DNA of 64,000 nt. Source: Thermococcus cleftensis. Its GTDB lineage: Archaea; Methanobacteriota_B; Thermococci; Thermococcales; Thermococcaceae. The notes below the pieces were generated by a model. That model was not told the DNA's origin. It worked only from the letters and a program-made list of their open reading frames with translations, and did no database searches. Below, piece after piece: positions 31,202 through 39,731 of the stretch. Each line of letters opens with the position of its first letter. Position 1 is the stretch's first letter. The stretch is from NCBI RefSeq assembly GCF_000265525.1, contig NC_018015.1, positions 1 to 64,000 of the forward strand. Direction: 5' to 3'. The position numbers and the translations under genes were made by a program.

Positions 31202-32788
31202 TCAACGTTCGTGATCCGAAGAGACGTTTTCTGGGCAGTAACCTGTACGGGGGTCGCAGGGAGGGTTGTAGCCAGAATTTCCAGGAATGAAAATGTCTCC
31301 GAACATTCCGGTCAGGGGATACCTTTCACCCTTGTACTCAAACAGCACTTTGCTCGCGTATATCGTTGCTTTCACCGGTGTATCTAGATACTCCTCAGCG
31401 TCCTTTATGGAGACATCAACAGTGACGAGAGATGACTCCTCTAATTCTTTGGTTATTCCAACCGCGATTGCGAGGGTAAATGGTGAGACTTTCACATCGC
31501 CCTTTCCGATGACACCGAGCACGGGTGCCGAGGCGGAAAACAATGGTAGGGTGCTGACTTCTTGCCTAACCGTGAACGTGGAAATGCTGAGACCACCGTG
31601 ACCACTATTTTCTATCGCTTCTCTCCAGTACCGGTGAACGAACCACATTGTCCTGCTCATCGGCCCACCCTCCCTGTCGGGCCAGCCGGGTTCGACGTAT
31701 CTCCTCAGTCTCATGTCCTTTTCGTCGGGCTTTCCGAGGACAACGTACGCATAAGTGTCAAGTGGACGGTAGTGCTCGGCCCTTCCGTTTATGTAGTCGA
31801 CTCTATACAGTTGGTACTTGCCGAACGTAACGCTACCTTTAATTCCTGCCCCAATGACGGTGGGGGATACAAGCTCGTGTCCCCATATCCTCACCTCTGA
31901 CTTTGGAATCCTGAGCGAGTTTTTGTTTATCGTGTACGAGTAACCGAGTATCCTTCCCTCAATAGAACCGCCGGTGTTTTCGGTTTCAACCGCCCCAACT
32001 GCCGAGAACGCTAGCTCGGCCCGGTTTGTCGTTACCGCACTGTAATCTAGGGAGATGACAATGTCGTTTATTTTGCCCGTGTCCCCGGTTACCTGGAATG
32101 CCGCCACGGGAATGATGCTCGCCCTTCCGAGGGTTTTTTCGGGAAGCCACTCGAAGCAGTACCTGGAGCGGTCACTGCCTACCCAGAACTCCGGTGAACA
32201 CTGCGGTTTTCCAATCTCCGGCAGCGGTGTGTTAGGTTCTATCCCCGCTGAGGCCCCAGCTTCTCCCGGCTCTTTTAGGAGCTCTTTGACTCTGTCTTTC
32301 CCGTAGAGCCTCCCCATGACGTCCTCATCGATGTCAATCCTGACCCACAGGTTCTCAAGCAGGTTCTCGACGTCTATCGGGACTGTCGTCATGAAGTAGT
32401 CCAGGTTGCCCTCCTCGTCCTGAACGGTTCCGAGGAGAAGGAGGGACGGCTTCACGCTGTCGGGGCTGAGGTTGTTGGCGACCAGATAGCGGTTCCAATC
32501 GCGCATGACGCCGAGTATCGCCCTGTACTCTATCTGGATTTTGCCCCTTCCGGAGTAGGTGCCCAGGTACTTCAGAGAGCCGTTGGGCATGAGGGCCGAG
32601 ACGGAGACCGATGCGTAATCGTCCGTTGGGAGTTTGACCTCGAAAGACGGCTCGAAGATAAAGCTCCTGTAGTAGTCCACCTGTGCACCATAGTACTCGA
32701 CGGACTCCACTGGAATCTGAGAGGCGGCAAAGACCGCCCCTAATACTATGGTTAGTATTAGGAGAAGGACTGCCAACACTCTTCTCAT
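31202..32788 (-). CDS. secreted protein of unknown function, within a repeat-flanked insertion
   Basis: A 528-residue protein with an N-terminal signal peptide (VLAVLLLILTIVLGAVFAAS, residues 4-23) and no later membrane helix. The rest looks beta-rich: VSVSALMPNGSLKYLGTYSG, SLDYSAVTTNRAELAFSAVGAVE. Paired cysteines occur in PQCSPEFW...RYCFEW and in PPCDPRTGYCPEN near the end, which may form disulfides. ATG 32788 follows GAGGTGACC. Its 1.6 kb lies between two 73-bp direct repeats, separating thi4 from thiC. Family not recognised; possibly an envelope or virus-derived surface protein. Confidence 0.75.
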   Translation of the reverse strand: MRRVLAVLLLILTIVLGAVFAASQIPVESVEYYGAQVDYYRSFIFEPSFEVKLPTDDYASVSVSALMPNGSLKYLGTYSGRGKIQIEYRAILGVMRDWNRYLVANNLSPDSVKPSLLLLGTVQDEEGNLDYFMTTVPIDVENLLENLWVRIDIDEDVMGRLYGKDRVKELLKEPGEAGASAGIEPNTPLPEIGKPQCSPEFWVGSDRSRYCFEWLPEKTLGRASIIPVAAFQVTGDTGKINDIVISLDYSAVTTNRAELAFSAVGAVETENTGGSIEGRILGYSYTINKNSLRIPKSEVRIWGHELVSPTVIGAGIKGSVTFGKYQLYRVDYINGRAEHYRPLDTYAYVVLGKPDEKDMRLRRYVEPGWPDREGGPMSRTMWFVHRYWREAIENSGHGGLSISTFTVRQEVSTLPLFSASAPVLGVIGKGDVKVSPFTLAIAVGITKELEESSLVTVDVSIKDAEEYLDTPVKATIYASKVLFEYKGERYPLTGMFGDIFIPGNSGYNPPCDPRTGYCPENVSSDHER

Positions 32789-32849
32789 TTGGTCACCTCG
32801 ATAGTTTGTTTTATTTACAACTTCAAAAAGTTTTCGATCGAGCACTCCA

Positions 32850-32922
32850 AAAACCTTTTAAGCCGCGGTAAAAACTAAGTTTTGAAATTTAAAAACTTTG
32901 TTATAAAAGGGTTTTAAAACCG
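32850..32922 (+). repeat. 73-bp direct repeat, right copy (thiC promoter)
   Basis: It differs from 31099-31171 only at two G/A positions. The core AGTTTTGAAATTTAAAAACT is at 32878-32897 and, read rightward, places a TATA box about 40 bases before the thiC ATG. Its left flank CACTCC resembles a worn version of the thi4 ribosome-site region CCACCC beside the other copy. Confidence 0.9.
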
Positions 32923-32932
32923 GGTGATGGGA

Positions 32933-34213
32933 ATGACCCAGCTTGAGGAGGCCAAACGCGGGGTAATCACGGAGGAGATGAAGTTCATCGCCGAGAGGGA
33001 GGGGATAAGCCCCGAAAAGCTCAGGAGGAGCGTGGCGAAAGGACACACCGTCATCTTCCGCAACGTCCGCCACGACTGGGTAAGGCCGGTCGCGGTTGGC
33101 AATGTCGTTCGCGTCAAGGTGAACGCCAACATAGGCACCTCCCGCGACATCGTCGATGTCAGGGCCGAGATAGAGAAGGCCAAGGTGGCCGTCAAGTACG
33201 GCGCCGACACGATAATGGACCTCTCCACCGGCGGTGACCTCGACTCCATAAGGAAGGCCATAATGCACGCCGTCGATGTGCCAATAGGGACGGTTCCAAT
33301 CTACCAGGCCGCCGAGGAGATGCTCGCTAAAGGAAAGGCGATCATTGAGATGAGCGAGGACGACATGTGGAGGGCCGTTGAGAGGCACTTCCGGGACGGC
33401 GTTGACTACACGACGATACACGTTGGAGTAACCAAGGAAGTCGTCGAGAAGATGAAGAGGACGAAGAGGATCGTCGGCATGGTCTCGCGCGGCGGGACTT
33501 TTCTGGCGGCGTGGATACTCCACTGGGGCGAGGAGAACCCGTTTTACAGGGACTACAACTACCTCCTAGAGCTCGCTAGGGAGTACGACGTCGTTCTCAG
33601 CCTCGGCGACGGGCTTAGACCGGGTGGACTTCCCGATGCCGGCGACGAGCTTCAGATGGCGGAACTCTACACCCTCGGGAGGCTCGTTAAAAAAGCCAGG
33701 GAAGCCGGCGTTCAGACAATGGTCGAGGGGCCGGGCCACGTGCCCATAGACCAGATACCGGCGCAGGTGAAGCTCGCGAAAGTTGCCACGGACAACGCGC
33801 CCTTCTACGTCCTGGGTCCAATAGTTACCGACATCTTCCCGGGCTACGACCACATTACCGCGGCCATAGGAGGGGCGATAGCCGCTCTAAACGGGGCTGA
33901 CTTCCTCTGCTACGTAACGCCCGCTGAGCACCTCGGACTTCCGACGGTCGAGCACGTTCGCGAGGGGGTCATAGCTGCCAGAATAGCGGCCCACGCCGTA
34001 AACCTGACCCGCTTTGAGGCGGATTTTAGAAAGGACTACCTCATGAGCGTCGCGAGGGGAAGGCTCGACTGGGCGAAGCAGTTCGAGCTGAGCGGGGACA
34101 GGGAGATGTTCGTCGAGATAAGGAAGGAAAGGCCGACTAAAACAGAGGCCTGCTCGATGTGCGGCGACCTCTGCGCGATAAAGCTTATCCAAGAGATGCT
34201 CCGGAAGGGGTGA
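32933..34213 (+). CDS. thiC: phosphomethylpyrimidine synthase ThiC
   Basis: A 426-residue radical SAM enzyme that rearranges AIR, a purine intermediate, into HMP-P for thiamine. Landmarks: VNANIGTSRD, DLSTGGDLDSIR, VSRGGTFLAAWIL, SLGDGLRPGGL, VEGPGHVPIDQIP, and the C-terminal FeS motif CSMCGDLC. ATG 32933 has GGTGA five bases upstream; ATG 32927 is an alternative. Four bases separate its stop from purC, so HMP and purine synthesis from the same precursor are co-transcribed. Confidence 0.95.
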   Translation: MTQLEEAKRGVITEEMKFIAEREGISPEKLRRSVAKGHTVIFRNVRHDWVRPVAVGNVVRVKVNANIGTSRDIVDVRAEIEKAKVAVKYGADTIMDLSTGGDLDSIRKAIMHAVDVPIGTVPIYQAAEEMLAKGKAIIEMSEDDMWRAVERHFRDGVDYTTIHVGVTKEVVEKMKRTKRIVGMVSRGGTFLAAWILHWGEENPFYRDYNYLLELAREYDVVLSLGDGLRPGGLPDAGDELQMAELYTLGRLVKKAREAGVQTMVEGPGHVPIDQIPAQVKLAKVATDNAPFYVLGPIVTDIFPGYDHITAAIGGAIAALNGADFLCYVTPAEHLGLPTVEHVREGVIAARIAAHAVNLTRFEADFRKDYLMSVARGRLDWAKQFELSGDREMFVEIRKERPTKTEACSMCGDLCAIKLIQEMLRKG

Positions 34214-34217
34214 GAGC

Positions 34218-34877
34218 TTGGAGCTCGTCTACTCTGGCAAGACGAAGGACGTCTACGAAGATGGACCCTACCTAATCTTCCACTTCAAGGACACCGTCCT
34301 TGGCAGAGATGGGAGAGAAGACAGCGGAGGCAACGAGGTGATCGGCGAGATGGCGGGAAAGGGGAGCCTCGTTTTGGAGCAGACGGAGTTCTTCTTCCGC
34401 CTCCTTGAGAGAAACGGCGTAAAGACGCACTTCGTCGGGCGGATTGACGAGAGAAAGGCGCGCTTTCTGAAGGCCGAGAGGATTCCGCTGGAGGTCATTT
34501 ATCGGGAACTCGCCTACGGGAGCTTTCTGAGGCGCTATAAAGGCTGGGCAAAGCCATTCCAGAGGCTCGGGGTAGTTGAGTTCACCCTGAAGGACGACTC
34601 CCTCGACGACCCGCCCATAGCCGAGGAGGCAGTGGTCGCCCTTGGAATCGCGAGCGAAGAGGAAGTCAGGGGGATGAAGGAAACGACGAGGAAGGTGGCA
34701 AGAATCTTGAGGGAGTTCTTTTCCTCAAAGGGCCTCCAGCTCGTTGACTTCAAGCTCGAGTTCGGCAGGCTCGATGGCCGGCTGACCGTTATAGACGAGC
34801 TGAGCGGGGACACGATGCGCGTCGCGAAAGACGGGCGAATCCTAACCCGTGAAGAGCTCTCGGAGGTGGTAGAGTGA
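34218..34877 (+). CDS. purC: SAICAR synthetase
   Basis: A 219-residue PurC: MELVYSGKTKDVYEDGPYLIFHFKD at the start, NGVKTHFVG, PLEVIYRELAYGSFLRRY, LVDFKLEFGR and IDELSGDTMR. It condenses CAIR with aspartate in purine synthesis. TTG start with GGGGTGA overlapping the thiC stop. It overlaps purP by four bases. Confidence 0.95.
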   Translation: MELVYSGKTKDVYEDGPYLIFHFKDTVLGRDGREDSGGNEVIGEMAGKGSLVLEQTEFFFRLLERNGVKTHFVGRIDERKARFLKAERIPLEVIYRELAYGSFLRRYKGWAKPFQRLGVVEFTLKDDSLDDPPIAEEAVVALGIASEEEVRGMKETTRKVARILREFFSSKGLQLVDFKLEFGRLDGRLTVIDELSGDTMRVAKDGRILTREELSEVVE

Positions 34878-35806
34878 TCCTCTCGACGATAGCTTCACAC
34901 TCCTCCCTCCAGATCCTCCTTGGGGCCAAAGACGAAGGGTTTAGGACGAGGCTCTACGTGAAGCCCGAAAGGAGGGCCTTCTACGCCTCCACGAGGCTCG
35001 CGGACGAGCTCATCGTCACGGAAGACATGGGCGCGATCCTTGAGGACGATGGGATAGTAATCCCGCACGGCTCCTTCGTCGCTTACCTCGGGCTTGAGGG
35101 GATAGAGAAGGCTAAAACCAGGTTCTTCGGCAACAAACGCTTCCTGAAGTGGGAGACGACCTTTGAACTGCAGGACAGGGCCCTGGACGCGGCCGGAATT
35201 CCTAGGGTTGAGGTTATCGAACCAGAGGAGGTCAGGCAGGATAGGCTCTACTTCGTCCGGATTGAAGGCCCGAGGGGAGGGAGCGGGCACTTCCTGGCGA
35301 GGGGCGAGGAGCTTGAGGAGAGACTGGGGAACATCGAGGCCAAGTTCAGAATCGAGGGGTTCATACCGGGCGTTTACCTCTACGTCCACTTCTTCTACTC
35401 TCCGATTCTCGGGAGGCTCGAGCTCCTTGGAGTCGATGAGCGAGTGCTTATAGCCGATGGAAACGCCCGCTGGCCGGTAAAACCGCTCCCCTACACCATA
35501 GCGGGGAACGTCGGCGTCGCTTTGAGGGAGTCGCTCCTGCCGAGGCTCTACGACTACGGCCTGGCCTTCGTTGAGGCGATGAAAAAGCTGGAGCCACCCG
35601 GGGTAATCGGCCCCTTCGCCCTCCACTTCGCCTACGATGGAAACTTCAAGGCGATAGGCTTCGCCTCACGGATAGACGGCGGTTCCAACGCGCTCCACTG
35701 GTACGGACGGCTCTACTGGGACGAGCCGATGAGCGTGGGCAGGAGGATAGCGCGGGAGATAAGGCTCGCCCTCGGGGAGGAGAGGCTTGCGGAGGTGGTA
35801 ACTTGA
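34874..35806 (+). CDS. purP: FAICAR synthetase PurP (formate-dependent)
   Basis: A 310-residue ATP-grasp enzyme of the archaeal PurP family: IASHSSLQILLGAKDEGFRT at the start, PHGSFVAYLGLEG, GPRGGSGHFLARG, FIPGVYLYVHFFYSPIL, VIGPFALHFAYD and RIDGGSNALHWYG near the end. It formylates AICAR using formate and ATP, replacing bacterial PurH. Probable GTG start within the purC stop. Thermococcales carry more than one PurP-like gene; this one's placement next to purO supports a true role. Confidence 0.93.
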   Translation: MILSTIASHSSLQILLGAKDEGFRTRLYVKPERRAFYASTRLADELIVTEDMGAILEDDGIVIPHGSFVAYLGLEGIEKAKTRFFGNKRFLKWETTFELQDRALDAAGIPRVEVIEPEEVRQDRLYFVRIEGPRGGSGHFLARGEELEERLGNIEAKFRIEGFIPGVYLYVHFFYSPILGRLELLGVDERVLIADGNARWPVKPLPYTIAGNVGVALRESLLPRLYDYGLAFVEAMKKLEPPGVIGPFALHFAYDGNFKAIGFASRIDGGSNALHWYGRLYWDEPMSVGRRIAREIRLALGEERLAEVVT

Positions 35807-36393
35807 CCTACACGGGCAGAACCCTGGGGATCGGTCTGATGGAAGGCAAGCCCTTCGCCTTCTACCTCCTCTGCTCCCGCTCCTTCCCTAGGAGGAAGGC
35901 AATCGTGAGAGAAAACGCGGTCTACATCGAGAACTTAACAGAGACGGACAACCCCTACGTCAGCTACCCCGTCGTGAGGCTCCTCGATGAGTACGCCGTC
36001 GTCACCAACGGTCTCCAGACGGACTTCATTGCCCAGGCCCTCGAGTGGGAGAGCCCCAAGAAGGCCCTGGTTCACGTTTTGGACGCCCTCGATTACGAGA
36101 GGGACGATTACAGCACGCCGAGGATAGCCGGAATAATCGGGACCGGCGGGAAGGGCTGGCTCGGCTTCGCGGGCAGGGACGAGTTCTGGGTGAAGAGGCT
36201 GGGGCTGAAGGAGGGGAAGGCCTTTGTTACAGCGACCTACAACCTGGGCTTTGCCGAGCTGGACTTCCCGGCCTTTGAGAGCGCTGAGGAGCTTGCCGAG
36301 AGGGCCACGGAACTGCCCTTCGAGAAGAAGGTGCTCGCGGTTGGAATAGTGAAAGAAAGGAAGGGGTGGGGGCTGGCTTGGTTCAGTCCCTGA
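35803..36393 (+). CDS. purO: archaeal IMP cyclohydrolase PurO
   Basis: A 196-residue Ntn-fold IMP cyclohydrolase: TYTGRTLGIGLMEGKPFAFYLLCSRSF at the start, NPYVSYPVVRLL, VVTNGLQTDF, YSTPRIAGII and YNLGF. It closes FAICAR to IMP, the last step of the pathway encoded here. TTG start in the four-base overlap with purP. Its last 11 bases overlap ribH on the opposite strand. Confidence 0.92.
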   Translation: MTYTGRTLGIGLMEGKPFAFYLLCSRSFPRRKAIVRENAVYIENLTETDNPYVSYPVVRLLDEYAVVTNGLQTDFIAQALEWESPKKALVHVLDALDYERDDYSTPRIAGIIGTGGKGWLGFAGRDEFWVKRLGLKEGKAFVTATYNLGFAELDFPAFESAEELAERATELPFEKKVLAVGIVKERKGWGLAWFSP

Positions 36394-36844
36394 GTTTTTT
36401 TATGAGGTTCGCCATCTCCAGCGTTGCCATAGCGTACTCGAAGCCCTTGTTGCTCTTCACCCCTGCCCTGTTGAAGCCCTGGAGCTCGTCTTCCACGGTT
36501 ATCACACCGAAGATAACAGGAACGCCCGTGTCGAGCGAAACCTTGACAACGCCCTTGGCAACCTCATTGGCAACCAGATCGAAGTGCTTGGTTTCACCTC
36601 TAACAACAGCACCGAGGGCCAGAACCGCGTCGTAGCCCCTTTCGGCGAGCTTTTTGGCGGCGAGCGGTATCTCAAAGGAACCCGGGACCTTCACGACGTC
36701 TACCCTCTCCACGCCATGCCTCTCGAAGCAGTCGAGTGCTCCCTTAAGGAGCTCTTCGGTGAGGAGGTCGTTGAAGCGGGCAACGACGATGCCAATCCTC
36801 AGGCCCTTTCCTATAAAGGCCCCTTCGATTGTTTTTACCTCCAT
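36383..36844 (-). CDS. ribH: 6,7-dimethyl-8-ribityllumazine synthase
   Basis: A 153-residue lumazine synthase: GIVVARFNDLLTEELLKGAL, VPGSFEIPLAAKKLAERG, ALGAVVRGETKHFDLVANEVAKG and the FGVITVEDELQ segment. It makes the lumazine that riboflavin synthase dismutates. ATG 36844 follows GGAGGTGG. Last gene of the ribD-ribE-ribBA-ribH operon. Confidence 0.96.
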   Translation of the reverse strand: MEVKTIEGAFIGKGLRIGIVVARFNDLLTEELLKGALDCFERHGVERVDVVKVPGSFEIPLAAKKLAERGYDAVLALGAVVRGETKHFDLVANEVAKGVVKVSLDTGVPVIFGVITVEDELQGFNRAGVKSNKGFEYAMATLEMANLIKKLRD

Positions 36845-36855
36845 CAAACCACCTC

Positions 36856-38016
36856 CTAAACCTCGAAGGGCAGCCTGTGGCCGAGCTTCTCAGCCTTCAC
36901 CCTGAGGTAAGGTCTGTTGTGCTCCGTAACCTCGCCCGGAGCTGGAATGATCTCAACGACCTCGATTCCGAACTCCTCGAGGGCTTTGGCTTTTGCCGGG
37001 TTGTTGGTGATTAGCTTGACCTTGGAGACTCCCAAAGCGCGGAGCATCTGGAACGCAGCTTCGTAGGTTCTCTCGTCGGCCTTATGGCCGAGCGCATCGT
37101 TTGCCTCAACCGTGTCAAGGCCCTTATCCTGGAGCTCGTAGGCCTTTATCTTCTCCTTCAGGCCTATTCCCCTGCCCTCCTGGTCCATGTAGAGGAGTAT
37201 GCCCCCCTCCTGGGCTATCATCATTAGGGCATGGGCCAGCTGACTGCCGCAGTCGCACTTGAGAGAGGCCAGGGTGTCCCCGGTCAGGCATTTCGAGTGG
37301 ATCCTTACCAGCGGAACCTCACCGTAGGGCTCCTTCACTATCGCCACGTGCTCCCTGAAGTCCAGCTCGTTGTCGAAGGCTATGATTCTGAACTCGCCGT
37401 AGCGTGTCGGTAGCCTTGCGTTGGCGTAAACCCTTATCAGTTGCTTCCTCCTCACGAACTCCTTCCAGACGTCGTCGGTTGTGAGGACTGGCAAACCGTG
37501 CTCCCTCGCGAAGTTGAGCGCGTAGTCCCTGTTGTGGGAGTCGCCTTCCTCGTCGAGGATCTCCACTATCAGGGCGTAGCGTTTGAAACCAAGGAACTCC
37601 ATAAGCTCCAGCGAACTCTCGGTGTGCCCCCTCCGCCTGTTGAGGCCCACTCCCCCGAGGAGGTGCAGATGGCCCGGGTAGCGGAAGGCCTTAACACTCA
37701 GCCCCTCGGCGATTTTTCGAGCGGTTAAAGCCCTCTCCTCCGCTGTTATCCCGGTGAAGGTTTCGCTGTAATCAACCGGAACCAGAAAGTTCGTCTCACC
37801 TTCCTTGCTCAGGAGCGGAAAGAAGCCCCTCTCTAGGGCCTCGTCCATGTCCATCGTGAGGCAGAGAAGCCCTTTGGCCGAGAGCATGAAGTTGACGACC
37901 TCGGACGAAGCTATCTCGGCAGGGTAAACCAGATCGGCCTCAAACTCCCTCCCCTCGTCTATCAGAACGACCGGCTTCCCATCGAGCACAGCTTTCCTAA
38001 TCTCCCCCCAGTTCAT
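36856..38016 (-). CDS. ribBA: bifunctional DHBP synthase / GTP cyclohydrolase II (RibBA)
   Basis: A 386-residue fusion. Residues 1-195 are DHBP synthase (VVLIDEGREFEADLVYPAE, RYPGHLHLLGG, RRGHTESSLELM). The rest is GTP cyclohydrolase II with the zinc motif CLTGDTLASLKCDCGSQL and MDQEGRGIGLKEKIKAYELQ. Fusion of both activities is the bacterial arrangement; many archaea use separate RibB and ArfA/ArfB instead. ATG 38016 overlaps the original ribE stop (ATGA). Confidence 0.95.
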   Translation of the reverse strand: MNWGEIRKAVLDGKPVVLIDEGREFEADLVYPAEIASSEVVNFMLSAKGLLCLTMDMDEALERGFFPLLSKEGETNFLVPVDYSETFTGITAEERALTARKIAEGLSVKAFRYPGHLHLLGGVGLNRRRGHTESSLELMEFLGFKRYALIVEILDEEGDSHNRDYALNFAREHGLPVLTTDDVWKEFVRRKQLIRVYANARLPTRYGEFRIIAFDNELDFREHVAIVKEPYGEVPLVRIHSKCLTGDTLASLKCDCGSQLAHALMMIAQEGGILLYMDQEGRGIGLKEKIKAYELQDKGLDTVEANDALGHKADERTYEAAFQMLRALGVSKVKLITNNPAKAKALEEFGIEVVEIIPAPGEVTEHNRPYLRVKAEKLGHRLPFEV

Positions 38017-38570
38017 GTTCCCGCCTCCATGATGCGCTTCACGTATCTGGCCAAAACGTCGATTTCGTAGTTCACCTTCTTCCCGGGCCTCAGAAGGCCG
38101 AGGTTGGTCTTTTCGAGGGTATAGGGGATTACCTAGATCCAGAAGCGGTTTGATTCCACCCTCGCAACAGTCAGGGAGACGCCGTTCAGGGCTATGGAGC
38201 CCTTCTCGGCAACGCCCCACCTCTCGGCCGGCATCTCGAAGGCCATCAAGGTAGTGTTCCTTGAGCTCCTTGCCGTCAGAAAGCGAACCGTCCCGTCCAC
38301 GTGGCCTGTAACTATGTGCCCGTCGAGCCTTTCGCCGAGCTTCAGGGCCCTTTCGAGGTTCACCACCTTCGCCCCCCTCAGGTTCGTCCTCCTCAGCGTC
38401 TCCTCGCCGACGTCGAAGGTCGCTATCCTCCCATCGAACTCGACCACCGTTAGGCAGGCCCCGTTAACGGCGACGCTGTCCCCGGGTTTGACCTCAAAGG
38501 GCAACTCGACGTGGAGCCTTCCAGCAGAGTAGTGGGCCCTTCCCGTTCCCTCAACGATCCCGCTGAACAT
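38013..38570 (-). pseudogene. ribE: riboflavin synthase (bacterial type) interrupted by an in-frame TAG
   Basis: From ATG 38570 (MFSGIVEGTGRAHY) the frame encodes two lumazine-synthase-type barrels: VNGACLTVVEFDG, then GHVDGTVRFL and LNGVSLTVARVESNRFWI. It meets TAG at 38133-38135. The same frame then continues with VIPYTLEKTNLGLLRPGKK and YEIDVLARYVKRIMEAGT to a TGA at 38013 that overlaps the ribBA start. The full length would be 185 codons, normal for the family, and homologues have a sense codon where TAG stands. Either a recent nonsense mutation, a sequencing error or readthrough; the truncated product lacks the C-terminal substrate-binding and trimerisation part. Confidence 0.9.
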
Positions 38571-39633
38571 TTCCACCACCGGGATAAGCCGTCACGAGGA
38601 AGCTCTCACCGAGCCTCTCCAGCGATTCTATCTCAAGAACTGGGGCGTCGCTGGCCGTTTCGACCTTCAGGCACTCGAAGGGCTTGATTCCGTTGCCGAA
38701 GAGCTTCGGCCCGTAGAAGAGGTAGAACTTGTCCGCAAAAGCCAGGAACTCGCAGGCAATCCTTCCGCCCTCTATCAGAACGCTGTCAATGCCGAGCTCG
38801 CCGAGCTTCCTCAGGATTTTCTCTGGCTCGGTTATCGGGTATGCCTCGGCTATGCCTTCGAAGAGCTCCGGCCTCTCGGTGAAGAATATCACCCTCCCGT
38901 CCTCGAAGAGTCTGAACCTCCTTCCCGCCTTAATCGCCTCCGCAACCCTTCCGGAGCGGTCGAGGATTACCTTCACCTTCTCCGGGCAGTTATCGAGCCG
39001 GCAGTTGAGCCTCGGGTTGTCTGCTAGAACCGTTCCGGAGCCGACCATTACGGCCATGTGCCTCCTCCTGAGCTCCTGGACCTTCAGCCTCGCCTTTTCT
39101 CCGGTAATCCACTGTGAAGAGCCATTTTCGGTTGCGATGAAGCCGTCCAAGGTAAGGGCGAGCTTTATCGAGACGAAGGGGGTTCCGGTGGTTATGTACT
39201 TGATGAAAATCTTGTTGAGCTTCCTCGCCTCCTCCTCCAGAAGGCCTACCTCGACCTCTATGCCTGCTTTCCTCATCTTCTCGATTCCCCTGCCGGCCAC
39301 GGGGGGGTTGGGGTCTTCCATGGCAACTACGACCCGCTTGAACCCCTCCTCTATTATTCTGTCGGCGCACGGCGGCTGCTTCCCCCAGTGGGAGCAGGGT
39401 TCGAGCGTTACGTACATAGTGGCGCCCCTGACGTCGTGGCCCTTCCTCTTGGCGTCTTCTATGGCGTTCACTTCCGCGTGCTTCTCTCCGAAGCGCTGGT
39501 GCCAGCCGAGGCCGATTATCTTCCCGTTCTTAACGATGACGGCCCCGACCATGGGGTTTGGGTTGACCCAGCCCTCCCCTTTTCTCGCGAGCTCAAGCGC
39601 GAGCCGCATGAACCTCTCGTCTTCCGTGCTCAT
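38551..39633 (-). CDS. ribD: riboflavin biosynthesis deaminase/reductase RibD
   Basis: A 360-residue fusion. The deaminase has the zinc site His52-Ala-Glu54 with Cys80 and Cys89 (PCSHWGKQPPC). The reductase follows from about residue 150 (VSIKLALTLDGFIATENGSSQWITG, GSGTVLADNPRLNCR, VLIEGG). It converts the GTP cyclohydrolase II product to the ribityl amine. First gene of the operon; it overlaps ribE by 20 bases. The TATA CTTAAAAG about 20-28 bases before ATG suggests a leaderless message. Confidence 0.95.
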   Translation of the reverse strand: MSTEDERFMRLALELARKGEGWVNPNPMVGAVIVKNGKIIGLGWHQRFGEKHAEVNAIEDAKRKGHDVRGATMYVTLEPCSHWGKQPPCADRIIEEGFKRVVVAMEDPNPPVAGRGIEKMRKAGIEVEVGLLEEEARKLNKIFIKYITTGTPFVSIKLALTLDGFIATENGSSQWITGEKARLKVQELRRRHMAVMVGSGTVLADNPRLNCRLDNCPEKVKVILDRSGRVAEAIKAGRRFRLFEDGRVIFFTERPELFEGIAEAYPITEPEKILRKLGELGIDSVLIEGGRIACEFLAFADKFYLFYGPKLFGNGIKPFECLKVETASDAPVLEIESLERLGESFLVTAYPGGGNVQRDR

Positions 39634-39642
39634 GGTTGAGCG

Positions 39643-39700
39643 TTTGTTCCGAAACTTTTAAGGTTTTGTTCCGATTTTAGAACAACAAAACTTTTTTATG
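39643..39700. promoter_or_regulatory. divergent ribD / prolyl oligopeptidase promoter region with repeated operator-like motif
   Basis: TTTGTTCCGA occurs at 39643-39652 and 39665-39674, 22 bases apart, on either side of the ribD TATA box (CTTAAAAG on the minus strand, about 39654-39661). A half-inverted GAACAA follows at 39680-39685. This layout suits a repressor dimer blocking TBP. CTTTTTTATG at 39691-39700 is the TATA box of the rightward peptidase gene. Confidence 0.5.
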
Positions 39701-39731
39701 CCCTTCGCCGAACGTTAAGATGGTGGTTTTC

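Noticed and set aside
31202-32788. Insertion sequence between thi4 and thiC
   Set aside because: The gene encodes a secreted protein, not a transposase, and the 73-bp flanks are far longer than usual target duplications.
38133-38135. Pyrrolysine at the ribE TAG
   Set aside because: Thermococcales are not known to carry the pyl system and no pylT-like element was seen; nonsense mutation or error is simpler.
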